From positions 310,001 through 374,000 of the forward strand of contig BROG01000647.1 of the NCBI GenBank assembly GCA_030159075.1: a stretch of 64,000 nucleotides of DNA, in the 5' to 3' direction. Origin of the DNA: Atrina japonica. Taxonomy: Eukaryota; Mollusca; Bivalvia; Pterioida; Pinnidae. The position numbers were made by a program, and so were the translations under genes. Below are positions 43,001-56,792 of the stretch, piece by piece. Below the pieces are notes generated by a model. The model had not been told where the DNA came from and ran no database searches. It worked only from the letters and a program-made list of their open reading frames with translations. Each line of letters begins with the position of its first letter. Within the stretch, counting starts at the first letter, position 1.

Positions 43001-46000
43001 AGGTCATTTTAGGGGGAAATTTAGGTATTTTTGTTGAGGGGAAATAGAAAATTATCGGCTACAAAATGCTGTGGTGAAAAACACTATATTCAAGAACTTT
43101 TCAAGGTCTGAGTGAACCCTGCATAAGGAAATATTTTTAAAGTTATCTGGAGCACTGTATTTGACTTACTGGGTTTTTTTTTTGTGTGTGTTTATTAACA
43201 CTCAACAATTTTTCAGTTTAGCCATGGCAGCCATCTTTTATGGCGGAGGGGAAAACCTGTTTAACAAAACATAAAAAATAACAATAGCCTTCCGCAAGTA
43301 AACTGACAAACTGACAAACATCAAGACAGTATAATCCATAAATACATTGGAGTACATCAATGAAATGAAGAGCATACTCATAGGAGGCAAATGTCTAAGG
43401 GAGTCCAAGAAGGTTGTTGGATACTGGTGCGGGACCTATTCTCAGACAGTGCCTATTGTCAGACACTTCTCTTTGACTGTAAATGAACAAAATTTTTCCA
43501 GATATTTTTTATATATCATCGGGCTTTAAACATTGATTGAAACATGTTATGTACAGAAATTATGATTAATAATTCCACTACAACATTGTAATCGCATGGT
43601 AACCTATTGTGATACAGAATTTCAAAGTAATTCTATCAGTTGAACTGAAGATATTTGGTAAAAACCTCGATTTTTGTCCGAGAATAGGTTCTGCGCCAGT
43701 ACACCCCCCCCCCCCCCAAAAAAAAAGAGAAAAGAATAGAAAAACCAATCAAAATCCCAAGGAGACCAAACACTTTGCTTTTGTGAAAGTATAAATATAC
43801 GGTACCTCTCCATTTGTATTAGTTCGTATTTTCCAGTACATTTTGTCAATTTGTTGTTTAAAGGAATGGAATTCTGGAATGATGAACGCATTTTTGAATG
43901 CTTTACTGATCAGAATTATGTTGTCTTGTATACATCTAGAGAAAAAAAGAAAACAAAATGATGTTAATGCTCTTATTCACTTGAAAAGTTGACAGAATTC
44001 ATTAGACTTTTAACTTCAGGTTAAGAACTCTAAAGTAATACCGTATACATGGAAAAATTTAGCTCCTGTTTAAATTTCTTAGTTGTTAGATGATACATGC
44101 AGGGCAAATTTTAAATGCAAGTGAAATTTTCAAGCTAAGTAAATGAAGCATGGATATACACGCCATACATAAAACTATGGTGAATTATTCCAAATTTAAG
44201 CCAGAATGAAAATGTTTTCTGTCATTATAGGGTGAAAATATCAGGGTAATACAGTATTCTGTGTTTTGGTAATTAGACATGTCCAGCAAATAGATGTAAC
44301 CAATCAATTACTTGTACTGAAAACACGGGTACTATATTCACTTTCATCATTGTTGCTGTCTGCTACAAACAAAATGCTAGTTGGGCTTGTGATGTACTTT
44401 GTAATTGATCTAAACAAATCCAACTTTCACCAAAAATTTAATCCAGTTTCCCAAAATGCTGATATCTTTGTAGTCATGGTAACAGCACGGTACATCAAAT
44501 CGACCTTTCCCCAAATGTCCGACACATGGCTCTCCATGAGCACTACTTGACATCATTTGATTGTGACATCATCATATTCATGCTAATGTTTGATGACCCA
44601 TTTGATTGTGATGTCATAATTGAAAATCTGAAATCTGCCAAAAGGTGTCATATCTTGCAAAAGGTCAATTTGGTAAAGAATTGTGTGTGTTTTTTGAAAG
44701 TTTGTAGATAGCACTTTTCTTACAGTGTAACAATAATATCTGACTTGTTAAAAAATACACACATCAGTTCATGTTGAAGCACTTGTGCTTGTATATTCTG
44801 TCTTTTCGTTAGTAAACGTTATCTCCCATGTCAGCAGGTATCGATTGTGACGTCATGTCTTTATGTGAGAAAGTTAAATCATTTTTACACAAACATATGA
44901 TGTCACAATTGATAACTTTCCTCATATGCACAAACAACTGATATCAAAATCGATACCTGCTACAAGGGGTGGTAACTCTGGATAATGAAAATACCTAATG
45001 CATGTAATACAACTCCCCAAATTTAAGAGAATCTTGTTATCTTATTTGATTTCAAAATATTTCAGCACTTCACAATTTTGTAATCAATCCTTGAATTCAA
45101 TCAGAACAACTACATAAAATTATTATAATGTTGTTTAGATTGATATTGAATGGTTTAGCAACTTTTAAAACTCGAAAAGAAAATCAAAAGACCTACTCTT
45201 TAAATGATTTTTTATCTATAAAAACACCACCAAACGAGTCCACAAGAGTATCATGGTCTGTTGATGTCTGTAAACTTTCAAAATTCTGCATACATTCCTT
45301 GAGTCTTGGATCTGTTTCTCTTAACCCAGTAGCAGTTAACATCTATAAATTGAAATACATGTATGATTATTATACCAGCTAAAATTGCCCATAATAAAAA
45401 GAAGATAAAAAAATCATTCATAACATTGCTGATTTCATAATAGAAACTTCTGAAATGAAATCTTATTCAGTCTCTCTCTTTCTCAGTTTTTCTTGCGGAA
45501 GGTCGGTGGTCTTTACCCGGGTAACCGGGGTTTCTCCTCCACCAATAAAAACTGGACGCCATCATATGACTGAAAGATTGTTGAGTATGGCGTAAAACAA
45601 AAAAATCAACAACAAATCTTTTTCAGTTTTCAGTTATTGTACCAAGCATATATTCTCCCCGATACCTAAAGTCTGTAATCAAATAACAAGTACCTACAAA
45701 ATGTACAATACATTCTCTTTTCGGACCAGTAATTTTTGCAAACAAATGAGTCACTTCCTAACGACTTAATTGTCTTCTTTCTGCAGTACGCTTCAGTAAG
45801 ATTGAGTTGCTTTACAGTGTTAACACAACTTTGCTTTGATCTTGACTGCAAGGTGTTCGTTGACAGATGTCAAAATTTTACTTTCATGTGAATCTACCTC
45901 TATGAAAATTACTTGGCAAGTTGAACATAAGGCAATGGAAATCTTAATTTTTAGTTACACAGATTTTAAAAATTGGGTCAGAAAAGGGGGAAAAAAAGGA

Positions 46001-49000
46001 AACAAAAAATTCAACATTTTAATGAACTCTCGTCTCTATAAATGTACATGTTATACTGAAAGTTTGTGTTGCATAAGTACATGATATAGTTGAAACTTGA
46101 AGTTGAATCTGAACTACGTGATTATTCCTCAAACACTATTGTTCTGACTGAAATATCAATATTTCCTTTGATGAAATTGTTTGTTTCTGGCTGTTTATCT
46201 GCCTCTTAAACAATTCCTAACCCAGGGTTTTCCCTGACGCAAATATTCTGCATATTTACGCGTAAAAATCCTAAATGACGCCTAAAATAAGATCTATTGA
46301 GTCCTAGTGGACGCATTGAATACTTGATGTGTTTCAAGATCGTTTGGGTTTATATATCGCTGTTCTTATGTTCTAGTGCAATTCCACAAGAAACTGAATT
46401 ATCATTTTATTAATAATAAAACAGGAAAATCTTTACCTCTAATATAGACCTAGAATCAACAAAATAACATCATTCATCACTCTATGGGTACTTCCGGAAG
46501 TATAAATTAAAGAAGGATACCAAATCCGAATTTCATTTGAATTATGGAAATTAAAAAATAATAATGAAAGTACTAATGATAGTTATATGAAATGATCTAT
46601 TTGCACAAATGTTTATGTAAATCTTACATATGATAAAGTACTTTTATACTTGAAAAGGATAAAATAGATATAATTTTCAAATAAATAAATTTGAGGCATC
46701 AATTAGTAGGCTACATGTATTTAGTAACTTTTCAGTTTTGCATCTATATTTCTAAAAACATGTAATTGTATTACAATTCATAGATTTTTAATACATGTAT
46801 AAATTTTCCATATGATTTCAAATGTAGTTAAAAACAACTATATTTTATTTAATTTCTTATAAACCTTTAATCTATATATAGTACATGTATGTATACCATA
46901 ATCATATATTGAATTAAGGGAACTCTGAGGGTTGAAGAACAAACCAAGAAATTACGATGGTGTTCAGGAACATATAAAAATGGCGCTGATGTTTTGTTTC
47001 ACATATGAGTGCCGGAAAAACTACTCACTCTCCCGACATGATTAAGTTGTACTCTTGATATTTTCCCTATGGGGATGTCTGCATTTATCAACAAAAGTGC
47101 AATTTGACATTCAGTTTAATTCTGGTCGAATTGAAGTGGACTCCTAAATTACCAAATGGACTCCTAATTTTGTAATTGTGGGAGTCCATGGACTCCTCAT
47201 TTGAAAATCCCAGGGAAAACCCTGCTAACCTGATCCATGCATAGAAAGGTCACCACTGCATAATGATAGTAAACGTTGAACAGTTTTAAATTTTCACAAA
47301 CAGAGGTAACAACAACTAAAAAAACCGCTTAGATGATGAAGATGAAATGACAATTTACTTTAAAAAACTACAATAGCCAGGAAACTTTCAGTTGTGAAGT
47401 ACATGTAGACAAGAATTCTAGGTCATCTCATTTTGTATTTTAACCCAAATTGTAGTAAAATTAGGGTCAGAGCAATGGAGGATCTCATGCTTCCCAAGTC
47501 TCCCCCATAAAAAGGGAGACTCCTGATTTTCTATGTAAAATTTTGATAATTTTTTCAAGAAAAATGCATATCTCCCCCATGGAAAATTTAAGTTTTCTTA
47601 TTCTTACAAAAATTTAGAGTCTCCCCAATGAGATTGAAAAATCTTCTCTATGAAATTTTTTCAAGGTTGGCAAGTATGGGATCTGCAAAACTTAAAGTAA
47701 CATTTAATCTACCTAACCACTGTGCATTGATTCAAACATTATGAATTTAACTGAATGCCCTAGGCTTAAATTTAAACATTCTCCTGCATGGCTTTATCTA
47801 AAGACCTTGGAGTCTCTTTGCTACTTTGATAGTGTATCATAGCTTTTTCCTTTCCCAAGTAATCTTAACTTGAAATGCTAAGTATTAAATAACACAATGC
47901 ACAAAACTTTTAATCTGTTCAAAAGAAATTTTTCATAATAAATAAAAGGAAATTGTGCAATTCAGTAAAAGGGCTCCTTAATCATATTAAAAGTGGAAAT
48001 CTTCAGTTTTTGAGGTATACCGTAAATATTCTGCCACCTGAATTCGAATTTAAATTTTAAATAGCGATTCACACAACACGATGATTTTTCTGTCATATGT
48101 TGGCAGCCAGTTTTTAACAGTGTAGGAGACTCTGGTTACTATGTACTTGGGAGGAGACCATGATCCTCACGCAAGTAAACTGGCTATTCTGCCAGTGAGC
48201 CGCCATAAGCAATGTACAAATGTACATGTACAGTATCACCATGTTTGGAAATTAGACGCATCTGGTAATTGGATGCACATGATATTTGCTGACAAAACAA
48301 AACACAGGTGCCTAATTCACTTACACCAAAAATTGAAATCTAATACAAACCAATTACAGTACTTAATCATTGATCTAACTGAATTCAAACACTCCTTGAA
48401 AAATAACTTTCCCCAGACATGGATATCTTGGAAGAATCTAAGTGGATGCCAGCATGGCATACTGCTTTCAATGTACACAGTTGAGGACTGAATTACACAT
48501 CGTAATGGATTTTTAACACAACGTTTTATTGGTGATCGGTTTCTATTAACACAATGTTATGATTTAGTTTTTCACCTCAAAACTTTTCTTGTATGAAACA
48601 AATCAATAACATTGCATATGTACATTTGTATGTAAATAAAACAATCCTTGCACTCAAACCTCAAGAGTCCAAAAATGTGTTAAAATATACCTACTAGTAA
48701 TTTACTTCTGTAGTAGGATAAAACTGAGTTCACATTTTTACTATACTATATATTCAAGAAGATTGAGGTTTTTTTAATTGACTCCTCCAGCATTTGTCCA
48801 GAATTAGTATGTTATCTACTGGTAATTTTCATAAAAAATTAAAGTTAAACTGATGCAAATGTATTCACTAAAAGTTGAGGTAGAATCTGGTAGAATTACC
48901 ACATTTTACGGTACTTTATTTTGGAAGATCGCCAAAGTCAGAAGATAAAATCAAACAATGCAGAATTACTACATGATGTTGTTCTTGTACATTTGTAAGA

Positions 49001-52000
49001 AGACAATTTAGCCAAATTCATTTTTGGGAACTCACTTTTGTCCTACTTCATTCCACTGTAATTCACATTTTATTCACCAATTTTTTTTTTATTTCATGTA
49101 ACAAAAATATGTACAAGAACACAAGGAGTGAACAGAGAGGGAGACTTCAGCTTCTTGAAACAGAATAAGTTTGCATTGTGAATTAATCATGATTCTGAAG
49201 ATGAAATCTAGAGATGAACCAGGGAAGCAACTCCATAAAAACTCATAAGATTTCATACAAGAATTTTCTTCTAACAACTAACGTACCAGGGGCCAGTTTT
49301 ATAAAAGGTCCTAAGTCCTTACTTTTGGTCCTAACTACCATGGCAATGCATCGCTGATTGGTCAGTCCCATGACAATTAGGACTAAAATTTAGGATTTAA
49401 GAATAAAAGACTTTTTGTAAAACAAGCCCCAGTACTCACAATATCTGATTATCATGAAGACACAGCCAGGGGCCCGTTTTTTTGAAAGGTCATAAGTCCT
49501 AAATCCTAAGTCTTAGTCCTAATTGTCATGGAAATGACCAATCAGCAATACGTTGCCATAGTAGTTAGGACCAAAAGTTAGGATTTAGGACTTACAACCT
49601 TTTGTAAAACAGGTCCCAGGTTCCCACAATATCTGATTATCATGAAGTCATGGCCAGGACCCCACAATATCTGATTATCATGAAGTCATGGCCAGGTCCC
49701 CACAATATCTGATTATCATGAAGTCACGGCCAGGTCCCCACAATATCCGATTATCATGAAGTCACGGCCAGGTCCCCACAATATCTGATTATCATGAAGT
49801 CACGGCCAGGTCCCCACAATATCCGATTATCATGAAGTCACGGCCAGGTCCCCACAATATCTGATTATCATGAAGTCACGGCCAGGTCCCCACAATATCC
49901 GATTATCATGAAGTCACGGCCAGGTCCCCACAATATCTGATTATCATGAAGTCATGGCCAGGTCCCCACAATATCTGATTATCATGAAGTCATGGCCAGG
50001 TCCCCACAATATCTGATTATCATGAAGTCATGGCCAGGTCCCCACAATATCTGATTATCATGAAGTCACGGCCAGGTCCCCACAATATCCGATTATCATG
50101 AAGTCACGGCCAGGTCCCCACAATATCTGATTATCATGAAGTCATGGCCAGGTCCCCACAATATCTCATTATCATGAAGTCATGGCCAGGTCCCCACAAT
50201 ATCTGATTATCATGAAGTCATGGCCAGGTGCCAGCACTATCGACTATTCAGTAAATACTCCAGTGCAACTTTTATTCAATTATTTATCTCTACAGTGGAA
50301 CCTGTCTAAATGTCGTGAGAGGCCACTGCCTTCTGCCACTGAAATGTGGTCTCATAAGACACGTGGTGTCTCAGAAGTAGGTTTTATCTAAAGGATTTAT
50401 ATTCAAGCAGTATTAAGAATGTGGTCTCATAAGACAGATGGTCTTTCATGAGAATGGTCTTTTAAGCCAGGTTTCACTGTATATATTTAACTGTCTGTAA
50501 ATCTTATGAACGATCAGACATTGATATATAATTTTATTTTGTTTTTCAGTCACATGAAAAACATTCAGTGAAATCGGTGATTTTACCATAAAGAGTACAA
50601 AACTATCTTGAGTATGAACCCTGATGTAGAGTAAGGACACAGTCAAAATGATGTTGGTGAAAACCAGTCACTGGGTTAGAAATTAGTGATGGCCGACTCA
50701 CCCATGGCAAGTTATTTTCATAATGGGCAAACAGAAATACAAGTAGATTTCTTTTGGAAAGAGTCCATGTGGCTGTAATTCTTGATGATGCCTGTGGTAG
50801 TTACTAGTTAGGTACATGTATATTTGCTACTTAACATTTCATACTGATTTACATGTACACACATGAACTATCACACATTCCAACAACCTGTGTCTTATTT
50901 CCCACAAAAGTTAACCATACTTTCCTTAACTGTTATCATTTGTAGATGATTTTCTATGCAGTTGTCTGATACACTCTCAAACTGAGAAAAAGAAATGTAT
51001 GTACATTAAGTACAGGCTGTAAACCAGCAGCTAACGCCTGTTTAAGCCCCTGTCATATATTGACGCTTTAGCCAACGTATACACAACTTATGAAAAATTT
51101 GGTTAATAGGCTAGCATATGTTGGGTAAGTTTTAAGTACGTTTTGCATAAGTTAACAACAAGCTGGTATACGCTGGCATAAGTTGAAGTACACCAAGATC
51201 ATTGACAATTTTTGTGCATGCACAAAACTTTTGACGTATGCCAGCGTATGAGCCATACACTGAGAAAGTTGCAGGTACGCTTTAGGTACGTTATACGATC
51301 GTTAACACACTTTCCTATATATTACTTGTAAATGGCCATCACATCCTAAATTACAGTGGTACAGTGAAAGTTTGATGTATGCCAACAATTTATGATTTTT
51401 TCATACGTCGGGCATACGCTGGCTAAATCGTCAATGTGTGACAGGGGCTTCTGATAATGTGAATAACACACAAGTTTTCTTGTGACAGAAAGTTGACATA
51501 ATTTACATATACGAATGTGAACCCTTTTAACCGTACAGACCATAATACACAAGTCTTAAACAATAGAATAGAGCTTACCACATAGATAATCAGTGGTGAC
51601 AGGGTTAATAGTGTTCAGTGGTACACATACCTGTCTAGAGACCACCCCATCTGGTACTGAAAAGTGGTCTGTCAAGGCAGGTTCTACTGTATATTAGATG
51701 GTACATAGCTAGCTATAGATCACTGATAAATATTGTACATACTGTCTTAAATCTAGCAACAGAAAGTCTTCCATTCTTGTCACATATGGCATTAAACAAT
51801 CTCTCCTCAAACTCCTCCACATTCCACTCCATGAGGTCTTCTTCATCATCCCTGTGTGATTTGAAAATAAAATATGTTTAAGTGACCCAGTAATCTACAA
51901 ATGTGGAAAGAAGACCAAGAAGAATTTGTACATATTATCTGATCTGGCCAAGAAACATAAATACTGTTGTTTTAAGAAATTCATAAAAAATTCTAGAAAT

Positions 52001-55000
52001 CAAATTTAGGCAAAATTCTTGCACAAAAAGTTTTCTCCTACTATATACAGGTAAAACACTTTAATGCATCATTGTGAATGCAAAGGGAGATAATTGAGGA
52101 AATCATGCAAAAATTCATGAAAATTGCAAAGTCTGAAAAGACCTCAAAAACACGTCTAAAATTAATATTCCTATTTCTATGAAAAATACAAACTTGAATC
52201 ATACATCTATGTAGTTCACTCAGAAACAATTTGTTTTTCAATTCATGCACCGATTCTGGAGAAAATTTTTAAAGAGGGTACATGTACCTTTTGGGACCTA
52301 TTCTGCTCTGCCCTGGATCCACCCTGAGCCAATCTGGCTGAAAACTACAAACTTGGTACAATGTAAAAGGCCCTTGAGCACTTGCTTCCCGTCAAGTTTC
52401 ATAAAAATTTCTTCAGTGGTAAAGCTGATAGTGTTAAAAGGCCCCCCCTTCTTTTTTTGCAGTCTTAAAAAATTCATAAAAAATTCTAGAAATTAAATTT
52501 TGGCAAATTTCTTGCACAAAAACATTTCTTCACCTAATTTTAAGTAAAACACATTAAATGAATGCATCAAAGCGAATGCAAGGGGAGATAATTGAAGAAA
52601 TCATGCAAAAATTAATGAAAATGACAAAGTCTGAAGACCTCAAAAACACGTCTAAAACCAATATATATATATACATACATGTAGAAATGATCATATTTCA
52701 GTTACTTAGCTCGAAAATTTTGCTTTCTTTTTAAATTTGCTTTTTCATCTTACATGTAGGATGAAAATGGCAAGAATTAAACAAGAGTGAAATTTTCCTG
52801 GCACATGTAGACAGTAAGTTTTACCTGCCACTACATGTAGATGAACATGACCATGTCAGAATGTACTGTACATCAATATTACATGATGTACAGATGCTAA
52901 TTCCTTAATTGTACAGGTGCTACAATGTACATGTACATGAACATAACCATGTCAGAATGTATTGTACATCAGTTGTACATGATGTACAGGTGCTAATTCC
53001 TCAATTGTACAGATGCTACAATGTACATGTGGCAATAACATGTAAATTCAACAAAGAAAAAACAAAATTAAATTAATAAAACATTTCCTGTAAATTTTTA
53101 CTGCCAGATACATCATGTACATTGTATGCACTGTTAATCAAGAGGACAAGTCACCCATCATGCCTCTGTGATTTCCTCATCTCTGAGATCTCTCCCACTG
53201 AGATTCATGAGCTTGAAACACAAAGAGTTGCCACCAAATGTTACAAAAATGTAGGTCATAGTATTTTATGATATATACATATGTTATACACAATACTAGG
53301 GGGGAATCAGAGTTGGGGGATTTACACAGGACATAGTCCCACTGTGATCTTTGTAAATATTACAAAACATGTGATCTGTACAGAGCTGTAAATGTTGATC
53401 ACAGCAATGTACAGGTATGATGTACATCACTACATACATTGTGAAGCCACAACCCTAAAGAAGAGATGCTAATCTGAAACACTTGGTGGTGTTGTGTTCA
53501 CTTTTTGTCAATTTTTTAACCAAAACAATGTGTGTATAAATGTTAAGAATGGCTAATGTCAGTGGTATATGTACAGCATGCTGATATTTGACAAATGTAC
53601 AAGTTTGTGTTCTGCCAAAAAAGAAAAAAGATTTGTTGATCTGAACCCACCGGCCGACCACTAAAAACAAAACTGTGATGTCACCCACATTTTTGACAAT
53701 TTTGACCAATTACATTTTGTCCTTACAAAAAATCTGAAATTTTGTCCATTTGAATATCAAAATTGAAAAGAATATCAAGAAAAAAAAATTGCCTACCAAC
53801 CAACCAACTATTGAAACTACTGATTGGCACATCACACAAAAGTTTGCAATTTTTATTGATGACCTACATATACATTGATATTGACATTATGATCTGTTGT
53901 GTATACATCATTATAAATGTGCAAATGTACATGTATATATATAATGTACAAATGTAGGTTATAACAAGATGTGGCTGATAAATGCAGATGCACCCATGCA
54001 TGACAATGATTTTTATGGTAACGCTGAGCCAGGCAACATACACGTGCAGGTTATCCAGACTTCTATATATAGTTACACTGTACCTCCAAACATGATGTAC
54101 AAATGATGTACATATGTATTTTACTGCATTTTTTGTTACTTTCCGAGTTTTGGACATTTACCAAGGTTATATAAGGTCTTTTTTGCCCCACCAATTTTGG
54201 GAAGATGCCAATGGCAACACAACTGGGAATTTTAATATAATAATAATCATTGTGTAATCATTGTGAATTTGTGTAAAATTTTGAAAAATACTTTATACAT
54301 TTCACCCTGCATTAATTCATTTTTTATTACCATTTAATTTAAATTTATGGTTGCAGTTTAGATCCAAATTGGAAATCTTTTTCATTGATTAACCAGAATA
54401 ACCTGACATCCTGAGTTTTCCCTGGGGCAAAAATCCTGTATGATTATCATGATGAAGTAGCACATTTTATAAATCACTCATGTAAATAAAAATCAATTGC
54501 ATTATAGTGAATGCATGACAGAATCCTCATTATATGGCAGTAAAATTTGGTAAAAAAGATATAAAATAATATCCAAATAATACTATAAGAATTTATGTCA
54601 TAATTGTACATATGTATATTCATGTACAACACAATTACATGTATAATAATCAATACTAAAGGTATGTTAGTAATGTATTATGATACAGTAATGACTCACA
54701 TACATGTAGTATGATGTACTGCTATTCATTACTTACTCTAGATCTGAGAGAATCAAAGATGCCCCACCCCAGAAAAAAATTAAATTTCTAAATATATGAT
54801 TCTGAAACTCTTATGGCTTTATCATTTCTGAGGAGGAATCCACTGCACCCCATTTAGAAACATCCTAGGGACAACCTTAGAGAAAATATTGTCCTGACTC
54901 AATGATGTACATGTATTTACTATTCGTAAGAAAAGCAGTCAAAGTACATGTATGTGATGTTCCATATATACATGTAAGATTGTCCATGTGACTGATCAGT

Positions 55001-56741
55001 AATCTGAACACAGATGCATAGTACATGTAAGGGCCTTCCTCATAATATATGGATGTCACATCCTTTGATCGCTATGACGCTTTACCATCAACCCATCAGA
55101 TTTTCTTTGATCTTATGAATTCAAAATGGGGACAGGACGATATGTACATTCAACATTGCATACAAAAGTGATGGGTATTGGGTAGATCATGGATTTCATG
55201 TCTCAAAAAAAAAAAATGAAATTACATGTACCAAATGTATATAATTACAGTTACACAACTTAATGCCTATGGATTTTTGAAAATAACAGATCAGGGCCCG
55301 AAGTCACCAAATTTACTCAATACTCAAGCTCAACTTTTATTTCATTATTTTGACTATAAAATTGTTTATAAAACAATGTCTATTTTAGTAATTAGGAAAC
55401 ATATTATGATTTTTAATTATTTACATATAAATTTTTGCATCACACTTATGATTTTTCTGTAAAAAACAAATAAATATGTTAAGTACGGTACTCAAGATTT
55501 GAGTACATACTCAAACATTTTTTAAATATTTCTGAAGTTTTCTTCAAATGAGCAATAATTTTTATCATTTTTCACAATTGTATGCCATCAATATACAAAC
55601 ATGTCCAGTTACAGAATGAAGTTTGCATGTTTTTACCTTAAAATCGCTAAAAGTTAGTTGAGCTTGAGTACTGAGTAAATTTGGTGACTTCAAGCACAGG
55701 TATTAGCCAATGATCAAATTTCAGACATCAGCGATAAGAAATAGATAGTTAAAAGATATATACATGTATACGGTATATATGTTGCTGTGAATACATAACA
55801 GGATCTTGCTACGAAGAAAGTATAAGTACATGTACATATCATAATATGGGAGGACTTCTGCCCCTGATTTTACAAATTTTTTTTTACTAAAATTCCAGGC
55901 AGATTTTCAGCCTAAGGAAAACCCTATACCAACATTTATGTAAGGTGTGCCACTGGCTAGATTCGAGTCTGTGGTTAAGGTTCCGCTAAAGTCAACTTTG
56001 ACTGATTTTTCAAAACCAAAATTTGAACTTATTATAGAATATTACACCATGTTTTATACACCAAAGTTTGCAGAATTCTATACTGAATCACAATATCATA
56101 ACATTGAAGCCAGCTTTATCACCTGAGAGGCCGAGAAAAAAATTATACTGAAATGAAATATTGAATAAGAGACATAGGGCCTATATAACACATTATACAT
56201 ATCTCTGGGGATTAGAAAGGGCTTCACAATATTTTTGTCAACAATAGTTTTTTTTGTACAAATAGTGACTAAATAGTATTTATTTCATATGTAACAAAAA
56301 ATAACAATTTATCAGAAATGCAAAAAGTGACATTTTTATTGATTATGTGGTCTTACATACAATAGTGGAAACTAAACTATTTAAATATATACAACTATCC
56401 TTTAGGTAGTTAACTGTCACAGAAAATTTTATGGATTTTGAAAAAAATTTTAAAAACATTTCAAGCTCATGTCGAGTCATGGCTGACACGAGGGACCAGT
56501 TAACTTGTTTGTTTTTTTATCATAAAATCTTGTTTGATCTTTGAGACAATATTAAAAATGGATAATTGTGAAGTAAATAGACAAGCATGTGTTTAGTTAA
56601 CTTCAAGGTTGGCTTTCTCATACTAACAGGAAAAATTACTTTGTGAATCTTTTAACAAAATTTGACTTTAGCAGAACCTTAATAATTTAAAAGCTCTGTA
56701 GGCTAACTTTATACAGGATCTCTGCAAGTATAGGTACATGT

Positions 56742-56792
<51 letters not shown>

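Noticed and set aside
48141..48491. 116-codon plus-strand frame
   Set aside because: Begins inside a SINE fragment and runs through intron 2; no homology recognised.
49632..50228. CRISPR-like regular array
   Set aside because: Units are contiguous and identical through their whole length, with no spacers, in a eukaryotic intron.
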